Shown here piece after piece: positions 42,730 through 51,948 of a stretch of 64,000 bases of DNA. The translations under genes were made by a program, and so were the position numbers. Source of the DNA: Bdellovibrio reynosensis (GTDB taxonomy: Bacteria; Bdellovibrionota; Bdellovibrionia; Bdellovibrionales; Bdellovibrionaceae); contig NZ_CP093442.1 in assembly GCF_022814725.1 (NCBI RefSeq), positions 3,472,001 to 3,536,000 of the forward strand, written 5' to 3'. The stretch's first letter is position 1. Each line of letters begins with the position of its first letter. The notes under the pieces are model-generated. The model did not search any database and was not told where the DNA came from. It saw only the letters and a program-made list of their open reading frames with translations.

Positions 42730-43471
42730 TTGATGGCTCACTTGGAATGGCTTGGAAAGCATCAGGATTGATCGTAACCACCCACTCTTTATAAGCAGCA
42801 TACACCTGTTGAATCGGACCTGGCGGGTGCACAGGACCTACGTGCAAAACTAATTTCCCTGGTAACGGAATCGGCTGACCCTTAGGCCAAAGTTCCGCAT
42901 TTCCCTCTAGGTAGGTGAATAAAAGCGGGGTTTGCGTGCGCTCTGAAAATATAGAAACGCCTCGCTTAAATTCCTGAATTTTTCCGTCTTTAGACCGTGT
43001 GCCTTCTGGAAAAATAATTAACCACATGCGTGGAAGTTCGGTAAGTAATTTCAAAATCAGGTTGATCGCTTCGCCTTTGCGATCTTTACGATCAATGGGA
43101 ATAGCACCTAGGCAGTGCTTTGAAAAGAATGTGAACAGCGCATTCGTAAAGAAATAGTCTTTGGCAGCAGCAATATAAAGACTTAACCAAAAGCGACGAG
43201 GGATTGAAGCCGCAATGGATACGGCATCTAAGTGGCTTGCGTGGTTACTGATAATAATCAACTTAGGTTGCGTGCGATAAATTTCTTTAAACGGCGTGCC
43301 TTTTACTTTAAGGCGAATATAAAACTTAAAAACGATATTCTTTAAAAACACCGACCACACAAAACGCATGGCCACGCTGAACAGATCAATGTGGCGGGTA
43401 AAAAGGGGCAGGTGTTTCAAATACGTCGGCAGTTTGGTCCACTGCTCGTTATCGTAGTTCCAATCCTTCAT
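42716..43471 (-). CDS. plsC: 1-acyl-sn-glycerol-3-phosphate acyltransferase
   Basis: 251 residues. Transfers an acyl group to lysophosphatidate, making phosphatidate, at the inner membrane. The acyltransferase motifs NHASHLD (His/Asp catalytic pair) and FPEGTRSKDG are present, with the intermediate IPIDRKDR block. The gene overlaps cdsA by 4 bases and the MBL gene by 14. Its phosphatidate product is the direct substrate of the neighbouring CdsA. Confidence 0.93.
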   Translation of the reverse strand: MKDWNYDNEQWTKLPTYLKHLPLFTRHIDLFSVAMRFVWSVFLKNIVFKFYIRLKVKGTPFKEIYRTQPKLIIISNHASHLDAVSIAASIPRRFWLSLYIAAAKDYFFTNALFTFFSKHCLGAIPIDRKDRKGEAINLILKLLTELPRMWLIIFPEGTRSKDGKIQEFKRGVSIFSERTQTPLLFTYLEGNAELWPKGQPIPLPGKLVLHVGPVHPPGPIQQVYAAYKEWVVTINPDAFQAIPSEPSNEQE

Positions 43472-44412
43472 AGAATAACCGTCATGACATAATAATAAAT
43501 CGGGGCAGCAAAGATCATTCTATCCACGCGATTTAAAAAGTCCCCGCGGCCTAGAATGAACGGACCGACAGTTTTCATGCCCGCATCACGACGTAAAACT
43601 GTCATGATTAGATCGCCCAAGAAACCACCCAATGAAGCCACTAATCCCGATGCTAACCAGTACTTGTCAGATCCATCTGGCAAAAGGAAACGCATTGAGC
43701 CCGCAAGGAAGATAGTCAAAGCGGCAGCAACAGCCGTACTTCCGACAGTACGGCGAGGATTGATTCCAGGGAACAACTTCCAGCCGCCGACATAACGACC
43801 CACGGCTAAGTTCGTGTTATCGCAAAACTCAGTCAAGATGATCAAATACATCACTTGGTAAACGCCATTCGGGAATTTTAAAATCAAACCCAAATGCATG
43901 AACGACCAACCCAAGAAGATAAATCCTAAAAGGGTTAAGGACATATATTGAATCATGCGCTTATAGGAATTACGAATCAGCGGTACTAAGCACGCTGCGC
44001 CTAAAACGATCATCGGCATGAAGTTATAAATATCTAAGCGGTCATACCAAGTCGCAACCCCCAAACCCACGATCCCGGCATAACAGATCAAAACAAAGTA
44101 ACTGCGATGAAACATTCCCATGATCTGAAAGAAGATTTTCGCTCCCAGAATCGCCAGCAAAGTTAGAAATACTAAAGGCCAAGGCTCTGGCATCCCCATC
44201 ACGATAAACATCAACGGGGCGGCAATCAGCCAGCTTTTAATGCTCGCCCAAGATTGAACGAAGTAATAGTTCTTATTTCTAAAAAAGAAAACGATGGCGC
44301 CAGAAACAAAGATGATAGAAAGAACAATCAAAACGGTCTGGCGATAAATATGACTTTCCCACGCCGTAGGCATCGCGATGCGAATGGGAAAAGTAAAATC
44401 AAAAAAATCCAT
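43468..44412 (-). CDS. cdsA: Phosphatidate cytidylyltransferase
   Basis: 314 residues with about eight membrane helices. It makes CDP-diacylglycerol from phosphatidate and CTP. The C-terminal signature region GDLIMTVLRRDAGMKTVG followed by GRGDFLNRVDRM matches the CdsA family, slightly diverged in the KD positions (RRDAGMKT instead of the usual KRxxxxKD). It overlaps the upstream regulator gene by one base and plsC by 4, so translation of the three is coupled. Confidence 0.9.
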   Translation of the reverse strand: MDFFDFTFPIRIAMPTAWESHIYRQTVLIVLSIIFVSGAIVFFFRNKNYYFVQSWASIKSWLIAAPLMFIVMGMPEPWPLVFLTLLAILGAKIFFQIMGMFHRSYFVLICYAGIVGLGVATWYDRLDIYNFMPMIVLGAACLVPLIRNSYKRMIQYMSLTLLGFIFLGWSFMHLGLILKFPNGVYQVMYLIILTEFCDNTNLAVGRYVGGWKLFPGINPRRTVGSTAVAAALTIFLAGSMRFLLPDGSDKYWLASGLVASLGGFLGDLIMTVLRRDAGMKTVGPFILGRGDFLNRVDRMIFAAPIYYYVMTVIL

Positions 44413-45767
44413 TAAGGTACGTCCTCGTCCAATTTATAGTCTTTAATCTTTTTATAAAGATTAGAGCGAGAGATTTGCAAAACCTTAGCGGCCTGCTCGA
44501 TGTCAGCGGTTTCCTTTAAACACGTGCGAATCACATGGGCCTCAAAATCTTCCACCAATGTGTTTAAGCCCTTGTTGAAATCAATCATTGTGTATGAGGG
44601 GGCTCCTGCGGGTGTCGCTGCCGGTTTAAGCCAAGAGTTCACGTCTTCTTCGCGAATAAACGGTAAAGGCGAAGTTAAGCTAAGTTGTTCACATACGCGT
44701 TTCAGTTCACGCACGTTTCCGGGCCAGTTGTATTTTTTTAGCGCTTCTAAGCCATCGTCAGCAATGGACTTATTGCGACGAGGTCTTTCCGCTGCCAAGA
44801 AATGTTTTGCTAACTCGTCGATATCTTCAAGACGATCTCTTAACGGAGTCAGTTCAATGCGCTGAGAAGCCAGACGGTACAATAAGTCTTCACGGAATTC
44901 CCCAGCGGCGACCATTTTGTCTAGCGGCTTATTACTGGCAACGATCACGCGGGTTTTTACTTGGGTGCTTTCTTTAGCCCCTACGCGACGTACTTCGCCA
45001 GTTTCTAGGAAACGAAGAAGTTTTGCTTGTTGCGAAAGTGGCAAAGCCTCGATTTCATCCAAGAACAAATCACCACCGTGGGCCGCTTCAGTTAGACCGA
45101 CCTTGTTTTGATCAGCGCCAGTGAACGCACCCTTAATATGACCAAACATTTCTGACTCAAAAAGATTTTCAGGGATGCTGGCTAAATTCACGGCGATAAA
45201 AGGACGGTCACCTTCTTGTTCATGTAAAAGGCGGGCCGCAACTTCTTTACCACAGCCCGTTTCGCCTTCGATTAAAACAGGATTTGTTTCGCCACGAAGA
45301 TCCGCGATACGTTTTTTAATTTTTTGCGAAGCTGAAGAATTTCCAACCCAGCGAATAGTTCCGCGATTGGAAGCAGGATCAACGCTGCGTAAATCCCAAA
45401 GCGCTTCAATCTTTTCTAAGATCAAAAGAATTTCTTCAGGCATCAATGGCTTTGCTAAAAATCTTTGCGCACCGGCTTTAAGACAGCTTTCCATTAAAGC
45501 GCGGCTTAAATCACCCGACATCGCAACGACTTCAAGTTGGTTGTTGTGCTTAACCAGTTTTTCAATGATCTGTGGACCAACGGCTTTAGCGCCTGGCTCT
45601 AGATGCATATCTACGAAAGCGGCGTGATAGAATCTTTCATATTGGATGGCTTCTAATTTAGAAGCTGAAAACACCTTCCAGTGATTCGGAAGACTCATTT
45701 TTAGAGCTTGGTGCACAAGTTGATCATCGTCGACGATTAATAGAGAAAATACTCGAGTGTTTTTCAT
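44412..45767 (-). CDS. NtrC-family sigma-54-dependent response regulator
   Basis: 451 residues. Receiver (about 8-120; phospho-Asp in AAFVDMHLEPG), AAA+ domain (about 140-370) with Walker A GETGCGKE, the sigma-54 contact loop GAFTGAD and Walker B GGDLFLDEIEAL, and a Fis-type C-terminal helix-turn-helix (QAAKVLQISRSNLYKKI). It should activate sigma-54 promoters after phosphorylation. It is the first gene of a five-gene operon with cdsA, plsC, the MBL and YihY genes. No sensor kinase is adjacent. Confidence 0.94.
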   Translation of the reverse strand: MKNTRVFSLLIVDDDQLVHQALKMSLPNHWKVFSASKLEAIQYERFYHAAFVDMHLEPGAKAVGPQIIEKLVKHNNQLEVVAMSGDLSRALMESCLKAGAQRFLAKPLMPEEILLILEKIEALWDLRSVDPASNRGTIRWVGNSSASQKIKKRIADLRGETNPVLIEGETGCGKEVAARLLHEQEGDRPFIAVNLASIPENLFESEMFGHIKGAFTGADQNKVGLTEAAHGGDLFLDEIEALPLSQQAKLLRFLETGEVRRVGAKESTQVKTRVIVASNKPLDKMVAAGEFREDLLYRLASQRIELTPLRDRLEDIDELAKHFLAAERPRRNKSIADDGLEALKKYNWPGNVRELKRVCEQLSLTSPLPFIREEDVNSWLKPAATPAGAPSYTMIDFNKGLNTLVEDFEAHVIRTCLKETADIEQAAKVLQISRSNLYKKIKDYKLDEDVP

Positions 45768-45875
45768 AGGCTTTAAGTCTCTCTCTTAGCTTCTTCTTTG
45801 ACTAGGATTGGTGCGCATAGTCAGTAGTGACGAATACAAAGTTTATGTTTAAGCTTTAAGAAGCTGGAGGTGCCT

Positions 45876-47081
45876 TTGAGTGCACTACGAATTCTTCTTG
45901 TTGAAAACATTCATCCCGTAGCCAAAGAAACGTTGCTAAGTGAAGGGTTCCAAGTGGATCTGATCACCCACGCTCCCTCTGAAGACGAGCTTCTTAAGCT
46001 TCTTCCGAACTATGATGTCTTAGGCATTCGCTCTAAAACGGAACTGACGGCGAACGTTTTAAAAAACAATCCTCATCTCACTTCGGTGGGCTGTTTTTGT
46101 ATCGGTACAAATCAAGTTGATTTAGTGACTGCAAGAGAAATGGGAATCCCCGTATTCAATGCTCCTCACTCAAATACCCGGTCTGTCGCGGAACTTGTGA
46201 TTGCAGAGATGATTTCCCTATCTCGTCAGCTAGGCGATAGAAACACCAAAGCCCATGTCGGGGAGTGGATTAAGTCAGCCGATGGATCCCGCGAAGTGCG
46301 TGGAAAAACAGTGGGCATTGTGGGCTACGGTCATATCGGAAGCCAAGTCAGCGTTCTTGCTGAAGCCCTTGGTTTGAAAGTTGTATTTTACGATGTGATT
46401 AAAAAACTTCCGCTGGGAAATGCGGTGGTAAAATCTTCGTTAGAAGAACTTTTAAAAGTGTCAGACTTTGTTACCCTGCACGTGCCTGAAACACTTGAAA
46501 CCAAAGATATGATCACTAAAAAAGAACTACAGGCGATGAAAAAAGGCAGCTACTTAATCAATGCCAGTCGCGGTTCTGTGGTCGTGATTGAAGATTTAGT
46601 AGAGGCTTTGAAGTCCAAACACATCGCCGGTTGTGCCATTGACGTCTTTCCCGAAGAACCAGCATCAAATAAAGAAAAGTTTAAAAGTCCCCTTCAAGGA
46701 CTTTCTAATGTCATTTTGACTCCGCATATTGGTGGCAGTACGGAGGAAGCTCAGTACGCTATCGGGATGGAGGTTGCCGAAAGTTTCAGAAGATACTTAA
46801 AAATTGGGTCTTCTTCAGGAGCCGTGAATTTTCCGAATGTGGATTTACCGGTAAAACAAGGCGCTTCACGCATCTTAAATGTGCATAAAAATGAGCCCGG
46901 TGTGCTTGGAGAAATCAACAGCCTTATCTCTAAGGCGGGTGCCAACATCGAAGGTCAATATTTATCAACAGACGAAAAGATCGGTTATCTGATCATGGAC
47001 GTTCATTCTGATCATGCCAAAGAACTTGCGGCTGACATAGGTCAACTGAAACGATCGATCCGAACTCGAGTGGTGTACTAA
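45876..47081 (+). CDS. serA: D-3-phosphoglycerate dehydrogenase
   Basis: First step of serine synthesis: oxidises 3-phosphoglycerate with NAD. About 401 residues. NAD-binding GIVGYGHIGSQVSVLAEALG, the catalytic His in LTPHIGGSTEEAQ, the Arg in NASRG, and a C-terminal ACT domain (about 330-401) that often senses serine. GGAGG (45866-45870) fits a TTG start at 45876; the GTG at 45870 overlaps the ribosome site and is rejected. SerA also reduces 2-oxoglutarate to D-2-hydroxyglutarate in other bacteria, of interest given the converging gene. Confidence 0.93.
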   Translation: MSALRILLVENIHPVAKETLLSEGFQVDLITHAPSEDELLKLLPNYDVLGIRSKTELTANVLKNNPHLTSVGCFCIGTNQVDLVTAREMGIPVFNAPHSNTRSVAELVIAEMISLSRQLGDRNTKAHVGEWIKSADGSREVRGKTVGIVGYGHIGSQVSVLAEALGLKVVFYDVIKKLPLGNAVVKSSLEELLKVSDFVTLHVPETLETKDMITKKELQAMKKGSYLINASRGSVVVIEDLVEALKSKHIAGCAIDVFPEEPASNKEKFKSPLQGLSNVILTPHIGGSTEEAQYAIGMEVAESFRRYLKIGSSSGAVNFPNVDLPVKQGASRILNVHKNEPGVLGEINSLISKAGANIEGQYLSTDEKIGYLIMDVHSDHAKELAADIGQLKRSIRTRVVY

Positions 47082-47110
47082 AAAAAGCCCGGGCGCCGGG
47101 CTTTTTTTTA
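47081..47110. terminator. Bidirectional intrinsic terminator
   Basis: Stem AGCCCGG / CCGGGCT with a GCG loop, A6 before and T8 after. It ends serA and, on the other strand, overlaps the stop of the 2-hydroxyacid dehydrogenase gene. Confidence 0.9.
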
Positions 47111-48490
47111 AATCACTTTTCCAGGATTCATAATGTTATCAGGATCGAAGGCCGCTTTGATTTGTTTCATCAAGCCGATTTCTGCTTCAGATCGGGTGTA
47201 GGTTAGGAATGACTTTTTCGTTAAACCCACACCGTGTTCAGCAGAAATACTGCCTTTATATTTTTTCACAGTATCAAAAACCATCACGTCCACTTTGCGG
47301 CATTCTTTGACGAACTCTTCTTTGCTCATGCCTTCTGGGCGCAAGATATTGATGTGCAAGTTGCCATCACCGATATGCCCGAACCACACCACTTCCCAAG
47401 TAGGGTAGGCTGTCGAAAGAACTTTATCAAGATCCGCCATGAATGGTGGAACTTTAGAAATAGTCACCGCAATATCGTTTTTGTACGGGGAATACTTAGC
47501 TAAAGATTCAGAGATGTCTTCGCGATAGCGCCAGAAAGTTGTCGCTTGCACGTCGGACTGGCTAAGAACACCGTCAACAACCCAACCTTCTTCCAAACAT
47601 TTTTCAAACACACCTAAAACATGTTCTTCATCTTGTTCGTTTCTAGTTTCAACTTCAGATAGAACATAAAATGGAGATTGAGTTTCCAAAGGAGCAGGCA
47701 AGCCTGTATTTTCTAAAACTTTTGCTAAGGCTTTATCAGAAAACATTTCAAATGCGACAAGCGAGGTTTTGGTTTTAAACTCTGCAAAGATTTTCATGAC
47801 GGCATCTAAACCACTCACTGCCATGACCAACACTTTCATCGGCGGCGGCACTGGCGCAAGTTTGATAGTCGCTTCAGTGATGAAACCTAAAGTACCTTCA
47901 GACCCGATGAACAAGTGGCGTAGATCGTAACCAGTGGCATTTTTAACAAGACCGTTGTTCAATTCTAAAACTTCACCAGTTCCAGTAACCACTTTAAGAC
48001 CCGCAACCCAGTCGCGAGTTAAACCATAACGAACCACTTTAATACCGCCCGCATTCGTTGCGATATTTCCGCCCATTTGCGAAGAGCCCGTAGCAGCAAA
48101 GTCTACGGGATAGAAAAGTTGATTTTTGTGCGCAAACTCTTGCAAGGCTTCAGTCACAACGCCTGGTTCAATGATGACACTTTGATCGATGGGACTGAAA
48201 TCTTTGATCTTATTCATTTGATCAAACGACACAACAACTTCACCTTGAGTCGCAGCTGCAGATCCCGAAAGACCCGTGCGCCCCCCTGAAGGCACAAGGG
48301 CGATTTTATTTTTGCGCGCCCATTTTACTAAAGCGACAACATCTTCAGTGGATCTTGGAAAAACAATCGCAGAGGCTTTGATATCAAAATAAGTCGTCCA
48401 ATCCTTACCCCAGTATTTGAGGCTTTCCTCGTCAGTTTTGATTTGGTCTTTTTGTAAAAAGCTTTCAAGTTCGAGGAGTTGGTTCGACAT
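47108..48490 (-). CDS. FAD-linked 2-hydroxyacid dehydrogenase (D2HGDH/GlcD-like)
   Basis: 460 residues. FAD-binding PCMH domain with PSGGRTGLSGSA, GGNIATNAGGIKVVRYG and IGSEGTLGFITEA; the C-terminal domain has the substrate-site WFGHIGDGNLHINIL and ends SAEHGVGLTKK. Enzymes of this group oxidise D-lactate, glycolate or D-2-hydroxyglutarate. The gene converges on serA, and in some bacteria D-2-hydroxyglutarate dehydrogenase works with SerA, so that substrate is a reasonable inference but not shown by sequence. It is the last gene of the bolA operon. Confidence 0.88.
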   Translation of the reverse strand: MSNQLLELESFLQKDQIKTDEESLKYWGKDWTTYFDIKASAIVFPRSTEDVVALVKWARKNKIALVPSGGRTGLSGSAAATQGEVVVSFDQMNKIKDFSPIDQSVIIEPGVVTEALQEFAHKNQLFYPVDFAATGSSQMGGNIATNAGGIKVVRYGLTRDWVAGLKVVTGTGEVLELNNGLVKNATGYDLRHLFIGSEGTLGFITEATIKLAPVPPPMKVLVMAVSGLDAVMKIFAEFKTKTSLVAFEMFSDKALAKVLENTGLPAPLETQSPFYVLSEVETRNEQDEEHVLGVFEKCLEEGWVVDGVLSQSDVQATTFWRYREDISESLAKYSPYKNDIAVTISKVPPFMADLDKVLSTAYPTWEVVWFGHIGDGNLHINILRPEGMSKEEFVKECRKVDVMVFDTVKKYKGSISAEHGVGLTKKSFLTYTRSEAEIGLMKQIKAAFDPDNIMNPGKVI

Positions 48491-48500
48491 TTTTTAAACC

Positions 48501-48707
48501 TTATTCGTTGTGAGTCGCGCGATGATAATCTTTCAGAGTTCTGATTCTAAAGAACCCATAAACAGGACACAAGCCCCAAGCTGAAGTGATGAGGCCATAA
48601 ATACCAACGTAGGCCCAAAAAGGACCGCCGGCAAAAGCGTAGGCGGTTAAACCCACACCCAAAATAAACCGTAAAATGCGATCCCACAGGGCTACGTTGC
48701 ATCTCAT
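48501..48707 (-). CDS. DUF2892 small inner membrane protein
   Basis: 68 residues: N-terminal MRCNVALWDRILRFILGVGL, two hydrophobic helices, and GLCPVYGFFRI between helix and tail, all typical of the DUF2892 family (related to the membrane part of YgaP). Function unknown. It starts 2 bases after the glutaredoxin stop and precedes the dehydrogenase by 10 bases, so it belongs to the same operon. Confidence 0.88.
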   Translation of the reverse strand: MRCNVALWDRILRFILGVGLTAYAFAGGPFWAYVGIYGLITSAWGLCPVYGFFRIRTLKDYHRATHNE

Positions 48708-48708
48708 A

Positions 48709-49014
48709 TTATGCTTTTAACAATTCTTGAAGTTCACCAGATTGATACATTTCCATCATGATGTCGCTGCCGCCAACAAGTTGCTTGTTAACGTAAAGTT
48801 GTGGAATCGTCGGCCAGTTGCCGTAATCTTTGATGCCTTGGCGGATGCCTTCATCATCAAGAACATTCACGTCATGGAATTTTACGCCGATGTCTTGCAA
48901 GATAGCGCAAGCGCGAGCTGAAAATCCGCACATAGGGAACTGTTGAGTTCCTTTCATGAAAAGAACAACTTTATTTGTAGTGACGATGGAATCAATTTTT
49001 TCGTGTGTAGTCAT
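48709..49014 (-). CDS. grxD: Monothiol glutaredoxin (Grx4/GrxD type)
   Basis: 101 residues with the monothiol active site CGFS (in QFPMCGFSARAC) and the WPTIPQLYVN glutathione-binding motif. Such proteins carry 2Fe-2S clusters between subunits and partner with BolA in iron-sulfur delivery and iron sensing. A bolA gene lies 17 bases upstream in the same operon, supporting the pair. Confidence 0.95.
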   Translation of the reverse strand: MTTHEKIDSIVTTNKVVLFMKGTQQFPMCGFSARACAILQDIGVKFHDVNVLDDEGIRQGIKDYGNWPTIPQLYVNKQLVGGSDIMMEMYQSGELQELLKA

Positions 49015-49030
49015 TATGGATACCTCTTAC

Positions 49031-49261
49031 TTAGGCTTTGATTTTAGTCTTAATTGAGAGAGCGTGAACCTCGCCGGTCTTTAATTCTGGACCAAAGCAA
49101 GCCATCACATGCTGGTGTTGTTGAATACGAGTCATTCCCGCAAACACCGGGCTTTCTACGTAAACTTCCCAGTGATCTTGAGTGCCGGTCAGATCGTAAA
49201 CTTCGATCTTAGCCTCGGAATAATTCTGCTCTAAACGTTCTTTCATTTGTTCTGCTGTCAT
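49031..49261 (-). CDS. bolA: BolA-family protein
   Basis: 76 residues from the ATG at 49261. The BolA core is seen as MKERLEQNYSEAKIEVYDLT and the FAGMTRIQQHQHVMACFG helix with the HQ motif, then VHALSIKT. An open frame reaches upstream to 49336, but that start would overlap the divergent phosphotransferase gene, so 49261 is preferred despite a weak ribosome site. It is the first gene of the bolA-grxD-DUF2892-dehydrogenase operon and likely forms a 2Fe-2S-binding heterodimer with GrxD. Confidence 0.9.
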   Translation of the reverse strand: MTAEQMKERLEQNYSEAKIEVYDLTGTQDHWEVYVESPVFAGMTRIQQHQHVMACFGPELKTGEVHALSIKTKIKA

Positions 49262-49334
49262 AGGCGCGGAAATTATCAGATCATGCACCGGAAGTCGACT
49301 TGAATGACGCAAGTAGTCGCTGTAGTATGATCCC

Positions 49335-51263
49335 ATGTTTGGACCCTCGTTTCGTTTAGTAAAGCTTTGTGCCCTGATTTTGGTTGCTATGGTTTTTTAC
49401 ACCCTTGCGCGGGTGGAGTTTTTAGCTTGGAACTGGAACCTATTTAGCACAAAGCCCTTCGCTGATATTTTGTGGTCCTTCGTGGTGGGCTGGCGCTTTG
49501 ACATTTCAGCCATCCTGATGATGGCGTCTCCGCTTTTACTTCTTTCTTTTTTACCGTGGCCCAAGGCCTGGGAAAAATACTATTCAACAACAACTTGGAT
49601 TTTATTCAGCGTGCTGCAGACGCCATTTTTAATTTTAAATCTGATCGACACAGAGTTTATTAACTTCGTAGGGCGTAGAACGACCTATGACAGTTTGTTC
49701 GTGGTAAATGAAGCCCAAGGAAAGTTCCTTAATTTCTTCACCAGCTACTGGATTTTATTTGTAGCGAACACCATCATCGTGGGTCTTTTTATTTTCTCTG
49801 TTCGTTGGATGATGAAAAAGACCTTGCAGACTCAGACCCTGCAGTGGTCGGAAAAAGGGAAGCGTTTAAAGCTGTGGTTCGCCCACGGTTTCCTGTGCTT
49901 TGTTGCCTTAGTTCTAGCGGTCGTTGGAATTCGCGGCGGTTTGCAAGGTAAGCCGATCAGCTTTGTAAATGCCAATGTCTTCACCGTGCCACTTTTAAAC
50001 AACCTGATCCTTAATTCCACTTTCACTTTTGTGAAAAGTTTTGGAACAGAAAAATTAGTACGTGCCCAGTATTTCTCGGATAAAAACGAGATGCTTAAAA
50101 ACCTGAATGGCGTCAATAAAACATCTTCTTTAGATGGTAGGCGTCCTATTAAACCCCAAAACGTCGTGATCATCATCCTTGAAAGCTTTGGCGAAGAATA
50201 TCTGGGACCGGTGGCGGGGAAGCCTTCCTACACGCCGTTTTTAGATTCGCTTCAGCAAAGATCTTTGAACTTTAAAAATGCCTACGCCAACGGACGCCGA
50301 TCTATTGAAGGGGTGGGGGCCGTAATGGCAGGAATTCCTGCATTAATGGCAGAGCCTTTTATCTCGTCCCACTTTACCGCAAACTATTTCGTGGGTTTGG
50401 GAACATTGCTTGATCAAAAAAATTATTCCTCAGCCTTTTTCCATGGCGGGCATAACGGCACGATGTTCTTTGACTCCTTCATGCAAAGTGCTGGGGTTGA
50501 AAAGTATTTTGGTTCTAAAGAGTACGGTAACAGCGCTGATGATGACGGTGTTTGGGGAATTTGGGACGAGCCGTTCTTACAATGGATGGTGGCGCAGATG
50601 GATTCAATACCACAGCCATTCATGACTTCGGTCTTCACTTTAACGTCCCATCAGCCCTACAAAATTCCGGAAAAGTACAAAGCGCAGTTCCCAGAAGGTC
50701 CAATTGAAATTCTGAAAACTGTTTCTTATACGGACTTTGCTTTAAAAAAATTCTTTGAAGAGGCTGAAAAAAAGCCGTGGTTTAAGGACACTTTATTCAT
50801 AATCACCGCGGACCACGCATCAATGCATTATCGTGAGGAGTATAAGAACGATATTGGTTCTTACCGCATTCCGTTAATGCTTTATCATCCGACATTCAAA
50901 TTCCCTGAAACCGACACTGAAATGATCGTTCAACAAATTGATATTCTGCCGACGGTTTTAGACTTTTTAGGTATCCCCGAAAAAGAAAAGAACTATCTAG
51001 GCAGCTCTTTGTTTGCGGTCGCCGACAAAGTGGCGGTGAATTTTAACGATGGCCGCTATCTGCTTTTTGCAAAGGACCATTACCTGCGTTGGGTCCCCGG
51101 GGAGCCTGAAGCAAAGATGTACGCTATCAATGATCGTGAAAGCACAAAAGAAATTATTGAAAACGGAGTGCGTAAGTCAGAACTTACAAGCAAGCTTAAA
51201 GCCACGGTTCAATATTTTAATGAAGGGATGTGGGACAATAAACTTTATTATCCCACCAGATAA
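49335..51263 (+). CDS. LTA-synthase-like membrane phosphotransferase (sulfatase fold)
   Basis: 642 residues. Four or five N-terminal helices (to about 210) then an extracytoplasmic alkaline-phosphatase/sulfatase domain (about 270-600). Metal and catalytic motifs: ILESFGEEY, the nucleophile region ANGRRSIEG near residue 320 with Ser where LtaS has Thr, FFHGGHNGTMFFD, and ADHASMHY. In Gram-negative cells such proteins add phosphoglycerol or phosphoethanolamine to glycans or lipids; the substrate here is unknown. It is divergent from bolA, and the next gene on the opposite strand ends 2 bases downstream. Confidence 0.9.
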   Translation: MFGPSFRLVKLCALILVAMVFYTLARVEFLAWNWNLFSTKPFADILWSFVVGWRFDISAILMMASPLLLLSFLPWPKAWEKYYSTTTWILFSVLQTPFLILNLIDTEFINFVGRRTTYDSLFVVNEAQGKFLNFFTSYWILFVANTIIVGLFIFSVRWMMKKTLQTQTLQWSEKGKRLKLWFAHGFLCFVALVLAVVGIRGGLQGKPISFVNANVFTVPLLNNLILNSTFTFVKSFGTEKLVRAQYFSDKNEMLKNLNGVNKTSSLDGRRPIKPQNVVIIILESFGEEYLGPVAGKPSYTPFLDSLQQRSLNFKNAYANGRRSIEGVGAVMAGIPALMAEPFISSHFTANYFVGLGTLLDQKNYSSAFFHGGHNGTMFFDSFMQSAGVEKYFGSKEYGNSADDDGVWGIWDEPFLQWMVAQMDSIPQPFMTSVFTLTSHQPYKIPEKYKAQFPEGPIEILKTVSYTDFALKKFFEEAEKKPWFKDTLFIITADHASMHYREEYKNDIGSYRIPLMLYHPTFKFPETDTEMIVQQIDILPTVLDFLGIPEKEKNYLGSSLFAVADKVAVNFNDGRYLLFAKDHYLRWVPGEPEAKMYAINDRESTKEIIENGVRKSELTSKLKATVQYFNEGMWDNKLYYPTR

Positions 51264-51264
51264 A

Positions 51265-51948
51265 CTAAGCCGCTTTACGGAAATAAACTTCCCGTTGCAG
51301 GTCGGTTATGGAAGACACAATCTTATCTTCACTGGCTGCGGCCATATGATTGAATTTCACACCTAATACCAATGAATTATCGCTTTTAAGGCGAATATTT
51401 TTAATTAAGCCCTGTACTAGAATCGGTTCACGATCACCTAAGTGTACGAAGGCTTTAATTTCATCTTCCAAATTGCAGCTAAGGGCATCGTGAGTCACCT
51501 CCACCGCGCACCCCTCGGTGCTTAGATCCAATAATCGGCAATGAACCTGGCAGGCGGTTTCATTTACAAATGAAAGCGCAAACGCAGCAGGGTAGTCAGA
51601 CGGAAGAACGTAACGATAGTTAAGACGTTTCTGTAAGTGGAAAAGATTTAAAAGCGAAACTATGACCTCTTTACCGTGGGCCACGGGGCGTGTTTCAAAA
51701 ATGTATTTGTCGCCACCGAATTGAAAGCTTCCCATGAAAAGTTCAGTGCCAGGAAGATTCATGGCAGCTTCTTCTGAAAATTCACAAGTAAGGCTGGTGC
51801 CATTGGTTGTGACAGCTTTTAGTATAATCAAGCGATCATATTTATCCTTAAGCGTGATGCATTCTTTTGATTGCAGCAAACGCTGAAGAAGTTTTTCTTG
51901 TTCAGCACTGTCGTTTATGGACTTAAAGATAACTAATGCTTCACTCAT
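51265..51948 (-). CDS. PilZ-domain protein (c-di-GMP receptor)
   Basis: 227 residues. The C-terminal half is PilZ: QKRLNYRY gives the RxxxR motif and DLSTEGCAVE the DxSxxG motif, both present, so c-di-GMP binding is likely. The N-terminal half (1-105) is a YcgR-N-like beta domain without clear motifs. Its ATG overlaps the stop of the CNB-domain gene by one base, so the two proteins are translationally coupled and may act in the same signalling path. Confidence 0.9.
   Translation of the reverse strand: MSEALVIFKSINDSAEQEKLLQRLLQSKECITLKDKYDRLIILKAVTTNGTSLTCEFSEEAAMNLPGTELFMGSFQFGGDKYIFETRPVAHGKEVIVSLLNLFHLQKRLNYRYVLPSDYPAAFALSFVNETACQVHCRLLDLSTEGCAVEVTHDALSCNLEDEIKAFVHLGDREPILVQGLIKNIRLKSDNSLVLGVKFNHMAAASEDKIVSSITDLQREVYFRKAA

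Noticed and set aside
45870-45875. GTG start for serA.
   Set aside because: The GTG overlaps the GGAGG ribosome site itself; the TTG at 45876 has the correct spacing.
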